Source of the DNA: an uncultured Chloroflexota bacterium
GTDB lineage: Bacteria; Chloroflexota; UBA4733
Direction of reading: 5' to 3'
Length of the DNA: 64,000 bases
NCBI GenBank assembly: GCA_937967325.1
Contig: CALBSQ010000202.1
Location: 1-64,000 of the forward strand
The translations under genes were made by a program, and so were the position numbers. This document shows, piece after piece, positions 44,267 to 52,792 of this stretch; the first letter of the stretch is position 1; the number at the start of each line of letters is the position of its first letter. The notes below the pieces were generated by a model, which worked only from the letters and a program-made list of their open reading frames with translations, had not been told where the DNA came from and did no database searches.

Positions 44267-44908
44267 ATGAAGATTGCACTGTACGGGGCGAGCGGCACCC
44301 TTGGTCGCCGCATCGCCCAGGAGGCCCTGCTGCGCGGGCACGAGCTGACGGCGATCGTCCGCGATCCCGCTCGCGTCGATCTGCACAACGAGCGACTCAC
44401 CGTCATCCCCGGTGACGCGCGCGATGCCGCCATCGTTGTCCGTCTGGTGCGCGGGCACGACGCGGTGGTCAGCGCTGTCGGTCCGGGCCACGACGAGCCG
44501 CCAACGGTGCTCGTGGATACGGCCAGGTCGTTACTGGCCGGCACCGAACAGGCGGAGGTTCGACGGCTGCTCGCGGTGGGCGGCGCCGGCAGCTTGGAGA
44601 CAGCTCCGGGGCTTCGGCTCATGGACAGTCCTCGATTCCCGCCCGACTGGAAGCCTGTCGCGCAGGCGCACGCCGACGCGCTGGCGATCTATCGCGCCTA
44701 CGCGGGCGACGTCGACTGGACCTACCTCAGCCCGGCCAACCTGATCGCACCAGGCGAGCGTACCGGACACTACCGGACCGGCACGGAGCAGCTCGTGCGG
44801 GATGACCAAGGGAAGAGCTTCATCTCGGCCGAGGATTTCGCAATCGCCGTCGCGGACGAGCTGGAGCAGCCCCAGTACGTGCGCCAGCGCTTCACGGTGG
44901 CCTACTAA
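44267..44908 (+). CDS. NAD(P)-binding YwnB/NmrA-like oxidoreductase
   Basis: 213 residues. The Rossmann start ALYGASGTLGRRIAQEALLRG, the VIPGDARD segment and LLAVGGAGSLET fit atypical SDR proteins of the YwnB type. Late markers are WTYLSPANLIAPGERTG and ISAEDFAIAVADELE. ATG 44267 follows GGAAGGGG by about seven bases. It sits 94 bases after an Rrf2 regulator, the same pairing as ywnA-ywnB in Bacillus. It may detoxify or sense reactive carbonyl/quinone compounds. Confidence 0.87.
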   Translation: MKIALYGASGTLGRRIAQEALLRGHELTAIVRDPARVDLHNERLTVIPGDARDAAIVVRLVRGHDAVVSAVGPGHDEPPTVLVDTARSLLAGTEQAEVRRLLAVGGAGSLETAPGLRLMDSPRFPPDWKPVAQAHADALAIYRAYAGDVDWTYLSPANLIAPGERTGHYRTGTEQLVRDDQGKSFISAEDFAIAVADELEQPQYVRQRFTVAY

Positions 44909-44947
44909 ACGGCAACAATAGATGTATGGAGAGATGGGAGATCACGT

Positions 44948-45877
44948 GTGACAGCTCTCGACCAGCAATCAGCTACCACATCCATCGATCCCGCCACGGA
45001 GATGGGCGTCGTCGCGCTCAGTGTGGCTAACCTGGACCGTTCCCTCGCCTTCTATACCGACGCGATGGGCTTCGCGGTTCTCCAGCGGACTGGCACCGGC
45101 GCCGTCCTCGGCGTTGCCGGCTCGCCGCTACTGGTCTTGACCGAGCAGCGCGGGGCGCTGCCCTGGCTCACCGACGGCATGACCGGCCTCTACCACTTCG
45201 CCATCCTCGTGCCCACCCGAGCCGCCCTGGGCCGCTGGCTGCGCCACTACCTCTCCCTGAGCTTCCCGCCGCCCGGCCAGGGGGACCACATCGTGAGCGA
45301 GGCGCTCTACCTGCGCGATCCCGATGGCCACGGCATCGAGGTCTACCGCGACCGCCCGCGCGAGGGCTGGCGCTGGACGAACGGGCAGGTCCAGATGGGC
45401 GCCGGTCCGGTCGACTTGCGCGGCATCCTGGCCGAGGCAGGCGACACCGGCCAGCCTTGGGCAGGGCTGGCGGCGGGCACGAAGGTCGGTCACGTCCACC
45501 TGCAGGTGGGCGACATCCCCGAGGCAGCGGCGTTCTACCACGGTGTGCTCGGCTTCGACATCGTGGCCCAGATGCCAAGCGCCCTCTTCGTCTCGGCAGG
45601 CGGCTACCACCATCACCTGGGGATGAACACCTGGCACAGTCAGGGAGCGGCGCCGGCGTCCGGCGACACGGCCAGGCTGCTCTGGTACACGATCGCCCTG
45701 CCCAGTGAGGAGGCGCGCGCCGCCGTGGTTGGGCGGCTCACCGCCGCCGGCATCGCCCACGAGCAGCGCGATGGCATCGTGACCGGGCGCGACCCCTGGC
45801 AGAATGCCATCCTGTTGCACGTCGGACCGCTGCCCGATGCCCTGGCAGCCGCTGCGCTAGCGGATCGTTCGCGGTAG
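44948..45877 (+). CDS. Two-VOC-domain protein, catechol-2,3-dioxygenase-like (CatE type)
   Basis: 309 residues with two glyoxalase-like modules: residues 18-130 (ALSVANLDRSLAFYTDAMGF, LRDPDGHGIEVYRDRP) and 178-300 (VGHVHLQVGDIPEAAAFYHG, HHHLGMNTWHS). This arrangement is that of CatE/YfiE extradiol dioxygenase-like proteins, with His at HVHLQV and HHLGMN as candidate Fe ligands. The start is GTG 44948 with GGGAGA upstream. It is the third gene of the Rrf2 operon and suits removal of catechols or quinone precursors. Confidence 0.82.
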   Translation: MTALDQQSATTSIDPATEMGVVALSVANLDRSLAFYTDAMGFAVLQRTGTGAVLGVAGSPLLVLTEQRGALPWLTDGMTGLYHFAILVPTRAALGRWLRHYLSLSFPPPGQGDHIVSEALYLRDPDGHGIEVYRDRPREGWRWTNGQVQMGAGPVDLRGILAEAGDTGQPWAGLAAGTKVGHVHLQVGDIPEAAAFYHGVLGFDIVAQMPSALFVSAGGYHHHLGMNTWHSQGAAPASGDTARLLWYTIALPSEEARAAVVGRLTAAGIAHEQRDGIVTGRDPWQNAILLHVGPLPDALAAAALADRSR

Positions 45878-45896
45878 GCGGTTTCGGAGCCTCGCC

Positions 45897-46256
45897 GTGA
45901 CGCAACCGCCTGCGCGGGTGCGTGCAATGCTCGGAAGGGGCAGGCGAGCGTTGTTGAGCACCGACACCATTGGACTACGCGCGCTGTTGGCGGATGACCC
46001 GACGTTCGAAGAGGACGTTGAGCCGTTGGCGACCCAACAACGCCGCGACGTGATCGACTCGCTCTACTATCTCTTGCGCGTTCGCCTGGCCGGATAGACG
46101 CCCTCTTAGGCCTGTTTCGCGGCGGTGGAAGCCCGGCAGCAGGCAGCGGAAGCCCGTGCAGCAGCGGAAGCGGCGGCGCGGCGCGAGGCTGAGGAGGGGA
46201 TCGCTCGCTTGCGGCGGGAACTTGAGCGTCTCCGCGAGCGGGGAGATGTGCAATAG
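45897..46256 (+). pseudogene. Uma2 family pseudogene with internal deletion
   Basis: The first part (45897-46097) reads EEDVEPLATQQRRDVIDSL then YYLLRVRLAG, matching the N-terminal region DTIDSLSYPLRGRLAG of the Uma2 gene at 46274-47137. After TAG stops at 46095 and 46107, the same frame gives VEARQQAAEARAAAEAAARR and ends ELERLRERGDVQ, a typical Uma2 coiled-coil tail. The nuclease core between them has been deleted. Confidence 0.65.
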
Positions 46257-46273
46257 ACGGTCCGGTTCATCGG

Positions 46274-47137
46274 CTACATCCCCCCCGACTCTTCTAAGCG
46301 ACGGCGTAGCTCCGCCAATACATCAGCGTGTGCCCGCTCCACACGGTCTCGTTCCGCGGCGTGACGGGCCACCTCCGTCGCGAGTTCCGTCCGCGCCGAT
46401 CGCTCCCGTTCTGCCGCTTGCTGCGCGTCCGCTCTCGCCAGGCGCGCTCGCTCCTCCGCCAGGTGCGCTCGCTCCTCCGCCAGCCACGCCTGCTCCTGCG
46501 CCGCTCGCCGCAACTCGACTTCCCGGCGCAGCCGTGGCTCGACATCCCAGATTGGCGGGAACACCTCGCCAGTCGCCTGGTCTATGACTCGCACCTGATC
46601 GTCCACCACCCGCCAGCCGAACGGGATCAACTCGCTCCACAGCGTCTCTCCCTGCGCCAGCCGGTAGCGATCGGCGCTGCCGTCCGGGCGGTCACCCAGC
46701 CGCCAGGCTTGCAGCCGCGGCTCCGGCGCGAAGTCCCCGCTCGGGTCCAGCACCACGTACTCCCGCACCCCCTCGCGGCGGTACCAATCCCGTTTCTCCG
46801 TCAAGTCTTTGTTGTCCACCGAGGAAAGGGAGAGCACTTCGATCACCAGATCGGGCGCCTTCCCTTCGACCCACAGGTCGTAGCGCGGGCGCACGCGATC
46901 GGGCACGCCGAGCGCCACCAGCACATCCAGCTCGCGGTAGTCGCGCAAGTTCGTCGGATCGCGGTGGACGCGCAGCTCGGCCGCCACGTAGCAGGCGGGA
47001 CCGGCCAGCCGGCCGCGCAGCGGGTAGGACAGGCTGTCGATGGTGTCGCGGTGGTCCTGCCCGGCCAACGGTTCGTCCTGTTCCTCGCTCTCGAACAGGT
47101 CGGGGGGCCGCTCCAGCTCGGCTATCTCGGCGCGCAT
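46274..47137 (-). CDS. Uma2 family protein with C-terminal coiled coil
   Basis: 287 residues from ATG 47137 (GCGAGGC upstream). The DUF820 core includes RELDVLVALGVPDRVRPRYD, APDLVIEVLSLSS, then KDLTEKRDWYRREGVREYVV, with Asp, Glu and Lys positions of a PD-(D/E)xK site. A long coiled coil (about 215-280), rich in LAEERAHLAEERARLA units, ends the protein. Its function is unsettled in the family. It faces the decayed copy at 45897-46256, from which it is about 17 bases distant. Confidence 0.83.
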   Translation of the reverse strand: MRAEIAELERPPDLFESEEQDEPLAGQDHRDTIDSLSYPLRGRLAGPACYVAAELRVHRDPTNLRDYRELDVLVALGVPDRVRPRYDLWVEGKAPDLVIEVLSLSSVDNKDLTEKRDWYRREGVREYVVLDPSGDFAPEPRLQAWRLGDRPDGSADRYRLAQGETLWSELIPFGWRVVDDQVRVIDQATGEVFPPIWDVEPRLRREVELRRAAQEQAWLAEERAHLAEERARLARADAQQAAERERSARTELATEVARHAAERDRVERAHADVLAELRRRLEESGGM

Positions 47138-47304
47138 CTTGCCTCGCTTCCTGGCACACCCAGCGTAGCATGGTGAAGGGGCGACGGAGGAGCTACTAAC
47201 GAGCCCCGCGACCCGCGAGACGCCGGACATGTACACTACGCCTCATAGTCGAACGCCGGACGGAGTTGCTGCTGGCGGCAGCGACCACCTGGAGAGGAAC
47301 CGCC

Positions 47305-48249
47305 GTGAAGGTCCTGCTGAATGTCGCGCTGACGGAGCAACAGACGGCACGCATCCGGATAGCGGCCGGCGACGCGGAGGTGGTCGTGGCGTCAGGGCGC
47401 GAGGAGATGCAAGCGCAGAGCGCCGACGCGACGGTCATCTTCGGCTCCTTCAATCGCGCCCTCTTCGAGCGAGCTGGCCGGCTGCGCTGGGTGCAGACGC
47501 TCGGCGCCGGGGTCGACGGCCTGCTCTTCCCGGCTTTCGTCAACAGCGACATCGTCTTGACCAGCGAGAAGGGCCACGTCGGGCCGCACCTGGCCGAGCA
47601 GGCCTTCGCGCTGCTCCTGGCCATCACGCGCGGCGTCGGCCGCTCAGTGCGAGAGCGTACCTGGGAGAACAAGGCCAGCATCCGCGCCGAGTGCTGGGAG
47701 CTCACCGGCCGGACGCTCGGCATCGTCGGCTTCGGCGGCACGGGACGCGAGGTCGCCCGTCGCGGCGCCGCTTTCGGCATGCGCATCCTGGCGGTGGATC
47801 CGGAGCCGGTGGAGCGACCGTCGGACGTCGAAGCAGTCTGGGGAATGGACGGCCTCGAACGGCTCTTGCGCGAGTCCGACGCCGTGGTGATCTGCGCCCC
47901 GTTGACGCCGGAAACGCATCGGATGTTCGATCTGGCTGCCTTCCGTCGGATGCAGCGGCACGCCATCCTGGTCAATGTCACGCGTGGCGCCATCGTGGAC
48001 GACGCGGCGCTGGTGCAGGCGCTGCGCGACGGCCTGATCGCCGCGGTCGGGCTGGACGTGACCCCCGTCGAGCCGCTCCCACCGGACCATCCGCTGTGGT
48101 CGATGGACAACGTCGTGATCACGCCACACGTCGCCGGCGCCTCGCCCCAGCGCATGGATCGCGCCGTCGACCTCTTCTGCCGCAACCTCGTCGCCTTCCG
48201 CCAGGGCCGTCCGCTGGAGAGCGTCATCGACAAGACCAAGGGGTATTAG
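47305..48249 (+). CDS. D-isomer specific 2-hydroxyacid dehydrogenase
   Basis: 314 residues from GTG 47305 (GGAGAGGAA upstream). The NAD(P) motif is GIVGFGGTGREVARRGAAFG. The catalytic triad is Arg in LVNVTRGAIVDD, Glu in DVTPVEPLPPDHPLW and His in VVITPHVAGASP. The enzyme oxidises or reduces 2-hydroxy/2-oxo acids such as glyoxylate, hydroxypyruvate or phosphoglycerate; the single-domain length rules out the ACT-domain SerA type. It stands alone on the plus strand between the Uma2 and Phd genes. Confidence 0.9.
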   Translation: MKVLLNVALTEQQTARIRIAAGDAEVVVASGREEMQAQSADATVIFGSFNRALFERAGRLRWVQTLGAGVDGLLFPAFVNSDIVLTSEKGHVGPHLAEQAFALLLAITRGVGRSVRERTWENKASIRAECWELTGRTLGIVGFGGTGREVARRGAAFGMRILAVDPEPVERPSDVEAVWGMDGLERLLRESDAVVICAPLTPETHRMFDLAAFRRMQRHAILVNVTRGAIVDDAALVQALRDGLIAAVGLDVTPVEPLPPDHPLWSMDNVVITPHVAGASPQRMDRAVDLFCRNLVAFRQGRPLESVIDKTKGY

Positions 48250-48351
48250 AGTCGGTTTTGCCTTGCGAAAGTATGATAACCCTGAGGAGACAAATCGCCA
48301 TTTGTGCGGCCTCGTGCTATGATGTGCGTACCATTGCGCAGAGGAGGCGAG

Positions 48352-48657
48352 ATGCGCAACCACGCGCCTACGACCGAGAGGATCAACGCATCGGAAGTAA
48401 GGCAACAATGGGGTGAGATCCTCGACCGAGTCTACCGAAAGGAGGCGCGAGTTGTGATAGAGAAGAGCGGGATTCCTGTCGCCGTCGTCGTTTCAACAGA
48501 CGACATGGAGCGCTTAGCTCGTCTGGAGCACGAGCGATCAAAGGATTTCAAAGTTATCGACGAGATGCGCGAAGCCTTCAAAGGCGTGTCAGAAGACGAG
48601 ATAGAGCGGGAAACGGACCGAGCTATCGCGGAAGTCAGGAGGCACCGCACAGGATAG
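48352..48657 (+). CDS. Phd/YefM-type antitoxin, apparently orphan
   Basis: 101 residues from ATG 48352 (GAGGAGG upstream). NASEVRQQWGEILDRVYRKE, VVIEKSGIPVAVVVSTDDME is the canonical Phd/YefM N-terminal DNA-binding domain. The acidic C-terminal helix region (SEDEIERETDRAIAEVRRHR) would bind a toxin. No toxin gene follows: the next gene is convergent on the minus strand after 69 bases. It may act with an unlinked toxin or be a remnant. Confidence 0.82.
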   Translation: MRNHAPTTERINASEVRQQWGEILDRVYRKEARVVIEKSGIPVAVVVSTDDMERLARLEHERSKDFKVIDEMREAFKGVSEDEIERETDRAIAEVRRHRTG

Positions 48658-48726
48658 GATAGGCGCCTATCGGGGACATCCTTCATGCTGCTCGCGTTCC
48701 CCCTCTCCGCGCGAACATACCCGCAG

Positions 48727-50115
48727 CTACATGGCCCCTTTGGGCCGAAACGCGGCCGTCAGTTGCTCGATTAGGCCGGCGGACAGGGAGCGCTCGATTC
48801 CTGGCAGCGCGAGGAGCGCCCCGGCGTGCCCGCCATAGCCGTACGTCAGGCAGGCCCGAGCAGCGGAGGCCAGGCGGCGGCTATCCGGCGCCAGCCCGTG
48901 ACGCACCTGCAGCCGGGTCGTCTCGATGACCAGCATGACCGGCAAGACGAAGGAGATATCCTGCTCGACCAGGGCCAAGGCCGTCGCGATCTCGGCTTGC
49001 ATCTGGTCGAGGGCGGCGATCCAGCGGGGGCGGTCGTGATCCTTGGCTGCCGCGGCTTGGATGCTGCGCACGTGCGCCCAAGTGCTCTCCGTGGCCGCCT
49101 CCATGCCCTCCGCGGCGTTGCCGGCCAGGTCCGCCCGCGAGGCGCGCAGGTCCCGCTCGACGGCCGGGCCGGCGTCGCCCAGTGCGAGCCGGAGGCGGGC
49201 CCGGTCGCGTAGCATGTTCCCGCGATGCACCGCGACGTGCCGGTCGGGCAGGCCAGCCAGGCCGCCCGCGATGATGAACCGCACCGCCTGGTCGATGTGC
49301 CGGTGCGCGGCGGGCTCGCGCGCTCCCAGGATGATGGACAGCGCCGAGTGACACCAGGGCACGACGCTCTCGGAGGATCCGAAGACGGTGTAGTGCTCCT
49401 CCCAGGTCCGCTGGCGCTGGCGCCAGTGCCACTGCCGTTCCTCGCCGAGCCAGCGCAAGGTCGTGCGGAAGCAGGCCGCGGCCCGCTCCGCCGCGCCGGC
49501 GTGCATGTAGCTGTGGCCCAAGTGGGCGAGGCCGTTGAGGAGCCAGGGGCCGATCGTGGGCGAGTGGAGCAGCTCAGCCTGCTCGTCTCCGGTCAGGGCC
49601 TGGCGCAGCGCGGGGGCGAGCCGGCGGATCGTCGCGCCGGTGGCGTCCTGGCCGTCGAGGTGGATTCCCTCGGCCAGGGCGGCGAGCAGGGCCTCCCGAT
49701 CCAGGCGACTGGGCAGCAGGACGGGCGCGCGCGGCGTCCAGAGCTCCGCCCGCCGCAGCACCGCCTCCACCCCGGAGGGGCTGACGGCCTGACCGGCGGT
49801 CTGGGCGATCTGCCGGGCGATCGTCGCCTTGCCCCAGGTAGGGTGCTCCTGCTTGGTCTGCCGGATCTGGCCGGCAAGCGCCTCCGGCACCGTGCGCTGG
49901 GTCTTGCGAGCGCGCGGGCGCGAGACAAGCCCCGCCGCGCCGTCCTGCTGGTAGCGCGCCAGCCACTTGTAGGCGGTGCGACGGCTCCGGATGCCCGCCT
50001 CGCGCATGGCCTGGCTCATGTTGCCGGTGCGCTGATAAGCGGCGATGAGGCGGTGGCGCTGGTCCTCACTAGATAGCGGACGAGCTTCCGCGCCCTTGCC
50101 GGGTTCGCTATCCAT
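48727..50115 (-). CDS. Transposase-type HTH fused to TPR-like domain (regulator candidate)
   Basis: 462 residues. The N-terminal part looks like the DNA-binding region of IS481/IS630-type transposases: first HTH LIAAYQRTGNMSQAMREAGI with TAYKWLARYQQDG, then a second winged-helix unit (HPTWGKATIARQIAQTAGQ, SPSGVEAVLRRAELW). The DDE catalytic domain that should follow is absent. About 330 residues of helical repeats take its place (LLNGLAHLGHSYMHAGAAER, MLRDRARLRLALGDAGPAVE), TPR-like. This suggests a domesticated DNA-binding module controlled by a TPR sensor. It is divergent from an XRE-TPR gene at 50478 across 362 bases. Confidence 0.65.
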   Translation of the reverse strand: MDSEPGKGAEARPLSSEDQRHRLIAAYQRTGNMSQAMREAGIRSRRTAYKWLARYQQDGAAGLVSRPRARKTQRTVPEALAGQIRQTKQEHPTWGKATIARQIAQTAGQAVSPSGVEAVLRRAELWTPRAPVLLPSRLDREALLAALAEGIHLDGQDATGATIRRLAPALRQALTGDEQAELLHSPTIGPWLLNGLAHLGHSYMHAGAAERAAACFRTTLRWLGEERQWHWRQRQRTWEEHYTVFGSSESVVPWCHSALSIILGAREPAAHRHIDQAVRFIIAGGLAGLPDRHVAVHRGNMLRDRARLRLALGDAGPAVERDLRASRADLAGNAAEGMEAATESTWAHVRSIQAAAAKDHDRPRWIAALDQMQAEIATALALVEQDISFVLPVMLVIETTRLQVRHGLAPDSRRLASAARACLTYGYGGHAGALLALPGIERSLSAGLIEQLTAAFRPKGAM

Positions 50116-50477
50116 TCGCTCACGTCCTCACCGCGGAGTGATGTGACCGATCGCTGGCAACAGCGGCAATGGTAGCCGGGCACGGCAGCAACAAGCAAGT
50201 GGGTGCAATGCCCCATGTTCCCCATGTGCCCAACCAGCAACAAGCGTGCTTGCAACCGGCTAGCAGCCTGAATATGCTGTGCATGCCGATCTAAGTATGG
50301 CTGGTTTGTTGGCGCCGGGGAACCTCGCCTCCTGACCTCCTCTCCGGCGCGGAGAGGAGGAACGGCGACGGAAGGGCCCACGCGGATTCACCAGTGCATG
50401 CATGGCTGCCCGCTCCCGGCGTCATTCCGCCATGCCGGCGGTGGTGGCCAGAGCACATCGACATTGTGAGGTGGCTC
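50116..50477. other. Divergent regulatory region with an 11-bp hairpin at 50336-50360
   Basis: This 362-bp gap between two HTH-TPR genes contains CCTCCTCTCCG (50336-50346), GCG and its perfect complement CGGAGAGGAGG (50350-50360). It could be an operator or a leader hairpin. No convincing small gene was found. GTGAGG at 50465-50470 serves the XRE-TPR start. Confidence 0.6.
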
Positions 50478-51653
50478 ATGTCCAAGCGACGCCCACTCGG
50501 GCAGACGCTCCGGGCACTGCGGGAGCAGCGCGGACTCAGCCAGGCTGGCCTGGCTTTGCGCACCGGGCTGTCACAGCAGGCCATCTCCAGGATCGAGCAG
50601 GCGCCGGCGGGCGCCATGGTGCGCGACGACCACCTGGTCACCATTTGCGAGGCGCTCGGCGCTCGCCCGCGCGACGTCCTCGACCAGAGCGCCGTGTCGC
50701 TCGATAGCGCCGCGTCACGCCGCCTCGACCACTACCTCATGTGGCGCGTGCGGCAGGCGATCCGGCCCGACACTGTCGACCTGGTCGCGGGGCTGAGCCG
50801 GCAGGTTGCCTTCGCCGAGCAACTGCGCAAGATGGGCCATACCGCCGAAGCGCTGGAGCGGGTGCGCGCCATCACAATCCAATTGCGACCGGTCGTGACG
50901 GGACGTCCCTGCGACGTCGAGCTCGCCACGGTGTTGCTCGAAGCGGACGACCTGATGGCCGCGCTGACCATAGAGCACTTTACCGGCGAGGTCGTTAGGG
51001 TGGTCGAAGGGATCTGCCGGGAGATGGCAGCCTTGGGCGACGGCATTCTCGGCCTGGACGCGAGCGAGTGCCTGGCCCGAGCGCGCATTCGACTGGCCGA
51101 GGCCTACCTCGTCTCGGGAGAGCGAAGGCTCCTGGCGCCGGGTTTGGCGGCGAGCGAACAGGGTTCCACGCTCACCCGCGTCCCAGAGACACGCCTGCAC
51201 GCGCTGGGCGCCCGAGCAGCGATCCTCAGGCGGCTCGGACGGCATGTCACCGTTGAGGAGATCGCCGAGCAGATTGACGACGAGGTGCGCGAAGGCGGGG
51301 TCACCCCATCGTCGGTCAGCCTTGTGCATCAGGGGCTCAGCATCAACCTCGCCGCGCGTCCCGCCTCCCGCCGGCAGCGTGGCCACGAGCGTCTCGGCCT
51401 GGCGCAAGACGCCTACGAGCGCTCCGCGGCCGCCTACGGCGCGGATACCCACATGCTGTCCCTCCTCCACCGTAGCCGCGCGCTCCTTTACGCGGTAGCC
51501 GGCCCCGACTGCGACCTGGAGGCGGCACGGGCAAGCGCAGAGCAAGGTCTAGCCCTCGCCATGGCCGGCGAGTGGCGCCGCACCGCGCTCCACTGCCAGC
51601 TCGTCCTGGACGCCGCGCAGCAGCGCCAACCCCTCACGGAGTTCCCCACCTGA
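50478..51653 (+). CDS. XRE-type HTH regulator with TPR-like sensor domain
   Basis: 391 residues from ATG 50478. The HTH is LGQTLRALREQRGLSQAGLA, then RTGLSQQAISRIEQ. About 300 residues of helical pairs follow, including AEQLRKMGHTAEALERVRAI, ETRLHALGARAAILRRLGRH and LARARIRLAEAYLVSGERRL. The layout (XRE HTH plus TPRs, about 390 aa) is that of RRNPP-type peptide-responsive regulators, but the ligand is unknown. It is divergent from the transposase-HTH/TPR gene and upstream of the surface-protein cluster. Confidence 0.75.
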   Translation: MSKRRPLGQTLRALREQRGLSQAGLALRTGLSQQAISRIEQAPAGAMVRDDHLVTICEALGARPRDVLDQSAVSLDSAASRRLDHYLMWRVRQAIRPDTVDLVAGLSRQVAFAEQLRKMGHTAEALERVRAITIQLRPVVTGRPCDVELATVLLEADDLMAALTIEHFTGEVVRVVEGICREMAALGDGILGLDASECLARARIRLAEAYLVSGERRLLAPGLAASEQGSTLTRVPETRLHALGARAAILRRLGRHVTVEEIAEQIDDEVREGGVTPSSVSLVHQGLSINLAARPASRRQRGHERLGLAQDAYERSAAAYGADTHMLSLLHRSRALLYAVAGPDCDLEAARASAEQGLALAMAGEWRRTALHCQLVLDAAQQRQPLTEFPT

Positions 51654-51853
51654 TCCGCCGCGCGACGTGGCCCGCACGGGGCTACCGGGCCAGATCCTAC
51701 CGCTGCGCTACCGCCCGATCTCCCCAAGCTGCCGGCCTTGACATCCGCCGACACAGCCGGCTTCGGTCCCGAGGATGACCAGATCGGCCTGCCCCAGGGG
51801 CGATCGACCCAACAATCCCAGCACTCAAGGATGCGCCCATAACGGAGTGGTGT

Positions 51854-51900
51854 CCACAACGTAGTTGTTTGACAGGCTGGATGCCTGCCGCATACTCGCT
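51854..51900 (+). promoter_or_regulatory. 47-bp promoter-like element, copy 1
   Basis: TTGACA (51869-51874), 16 bases, CATACT (51891-51896). The spacer contains the inverted repeat CAGGC/GCCTG (51873-51877, 51883-51887). The same element is at 61564-61610: the first 20 bases differ at one position, the last 14 are identical, and the middle 13 differ at eight positions yet again form a 5-bp hairpin. Downstream are the surface-protein genes from 52238. Confidence 0.6.
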
Positions 51901-52114
51901 GGGTAGTGGCATGGGTACACAGGTACCGCGCGAGGATACCGTGTTTGTGGCGTCTAGCCAGAACTTGGCCACTCGAGCCGACCACTTTTGGTTGCCCGCG
52001 CCGCCAACGCCGCGGCAAGGAGCGGGGAAAGCGGCGGCGGGAGTTGACGGAGCGTCACCGCACGGGCGCCGCGAAGAGCCTGCTTTGAAAGCAGGAAATA
52101 GCTGAGATGCCGGA

Positions 52115-52202
52115 GATACCGGGGCCGCGATTGCGATCGGCGGCCAAGCGACCGGGGGACTGCGGTCCCTTTCATTCTCGAGGCCGTCTGCGGGACGCGG
52201 GA
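52115..52202 (-). repeat. Dispersed GC-rich repeat, copy 3 (reverse orientation)
   Basis: Its reverse complement matches 14719-14806 closely, including ATGAAAGGGACCGCAGTCCC and GCCGATCGCAATCGCGGCCC. It ends 35 bases before the TTG start of the next gene, so it lies in that gene's leader. Confidence 0.75.
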
Positions 52203-52237
52203 TACCGCGGTCGCTGGACGGATGTGGAGGCACGACA

Positions 52238-52792
52238 TTGGGAGTCGAGCTGGAGTGGAACCCCTTCACCGCCGCCTCGCGCGCCGCGCACGCCGAGCGG
52301 GCCGGTCGCCTGAGTGAGGCCTTCGGGCGGTACGCGCGGGCGAATCAGCCGGCACGGGTGCTGATCTGTCTGCGGCGCGCCCTCCCGGCCTGGCCGGTGC
52401 GCGAGGTGCTGCTGGCCGCGTCGGCGGAGCTGCTCGACCTGCTCACGTTGGCCGCTGGCATCGACCGGCGCAGCATGCCGGAGGTGGCCGGCGTGCTCAC
52501 GCACGTCGTGGAGGATGGCGAGGGGATCGCCGGCGCGCTGTGGCGCAGCGCCCAGCGAACGGTGACCGCGGCCGGGCTGCTGGCCGGCTCCTCGGTCATG
52601 CCGCGCAGCCTGCAGCGGGAGACGGCGAAGCTGGAGCGGCTGCTTGAGTCCATCCGCGAGACGCGGGGCTCGCTGGCCGACCTGGCGCTGACGGGCGGGC
52701 GGACCGGCTTGAGCGACCGCCGGACGCTGGAGACGGAGTTCTCTAGCCTGCGCCGCGCGGCGGACGAGCTGAACGAGGAAGGAGAGCGATGA
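52238..52792 (+). CDS. Hypothetical helical protein (184 aa)
   Basis: Starts at TTG 52238 with TGGAGG ten bases upstream. It is Arg/Ala/Leu-rich and almost entirely helical (FGRYARANQPARVLICLRRA, RETAKLERLLESIRETRGSL), with no signal peptide. A TPR-like or four-helix scaffold is possible. Its stop overlaps the start of the following membrane-anchored protein gene (ATGA), so the two are coupled and probably work together. I do not recognise the family. Confidence 0.6.
   Translation: MGVELEWNPFTAASRAAHAERAGRLSEAFGRYARANQPARVLICLRRALPAWPVREVLLAASAELLDLLTLAAGIDRRSMPEVAGVLTHVVEDGEGIAGALWRSAQRTVTAAGLLAGSSVMPRSLQRETAKLERLLESIRETRGSLADLALTGGRTGLSDRRTLETEFSSLRRAADELNEEGER

Larger units (their letters stand above)
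51654..52237. other. 584-bp intergenic region with promoter-like element and dispersed repeat
   Basis: It holds the 47-bp promoter-like element at 51854-51900 and the dispersed repeat at 52115-52202. I see no gene in the remainder. Confidence 0.6.
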
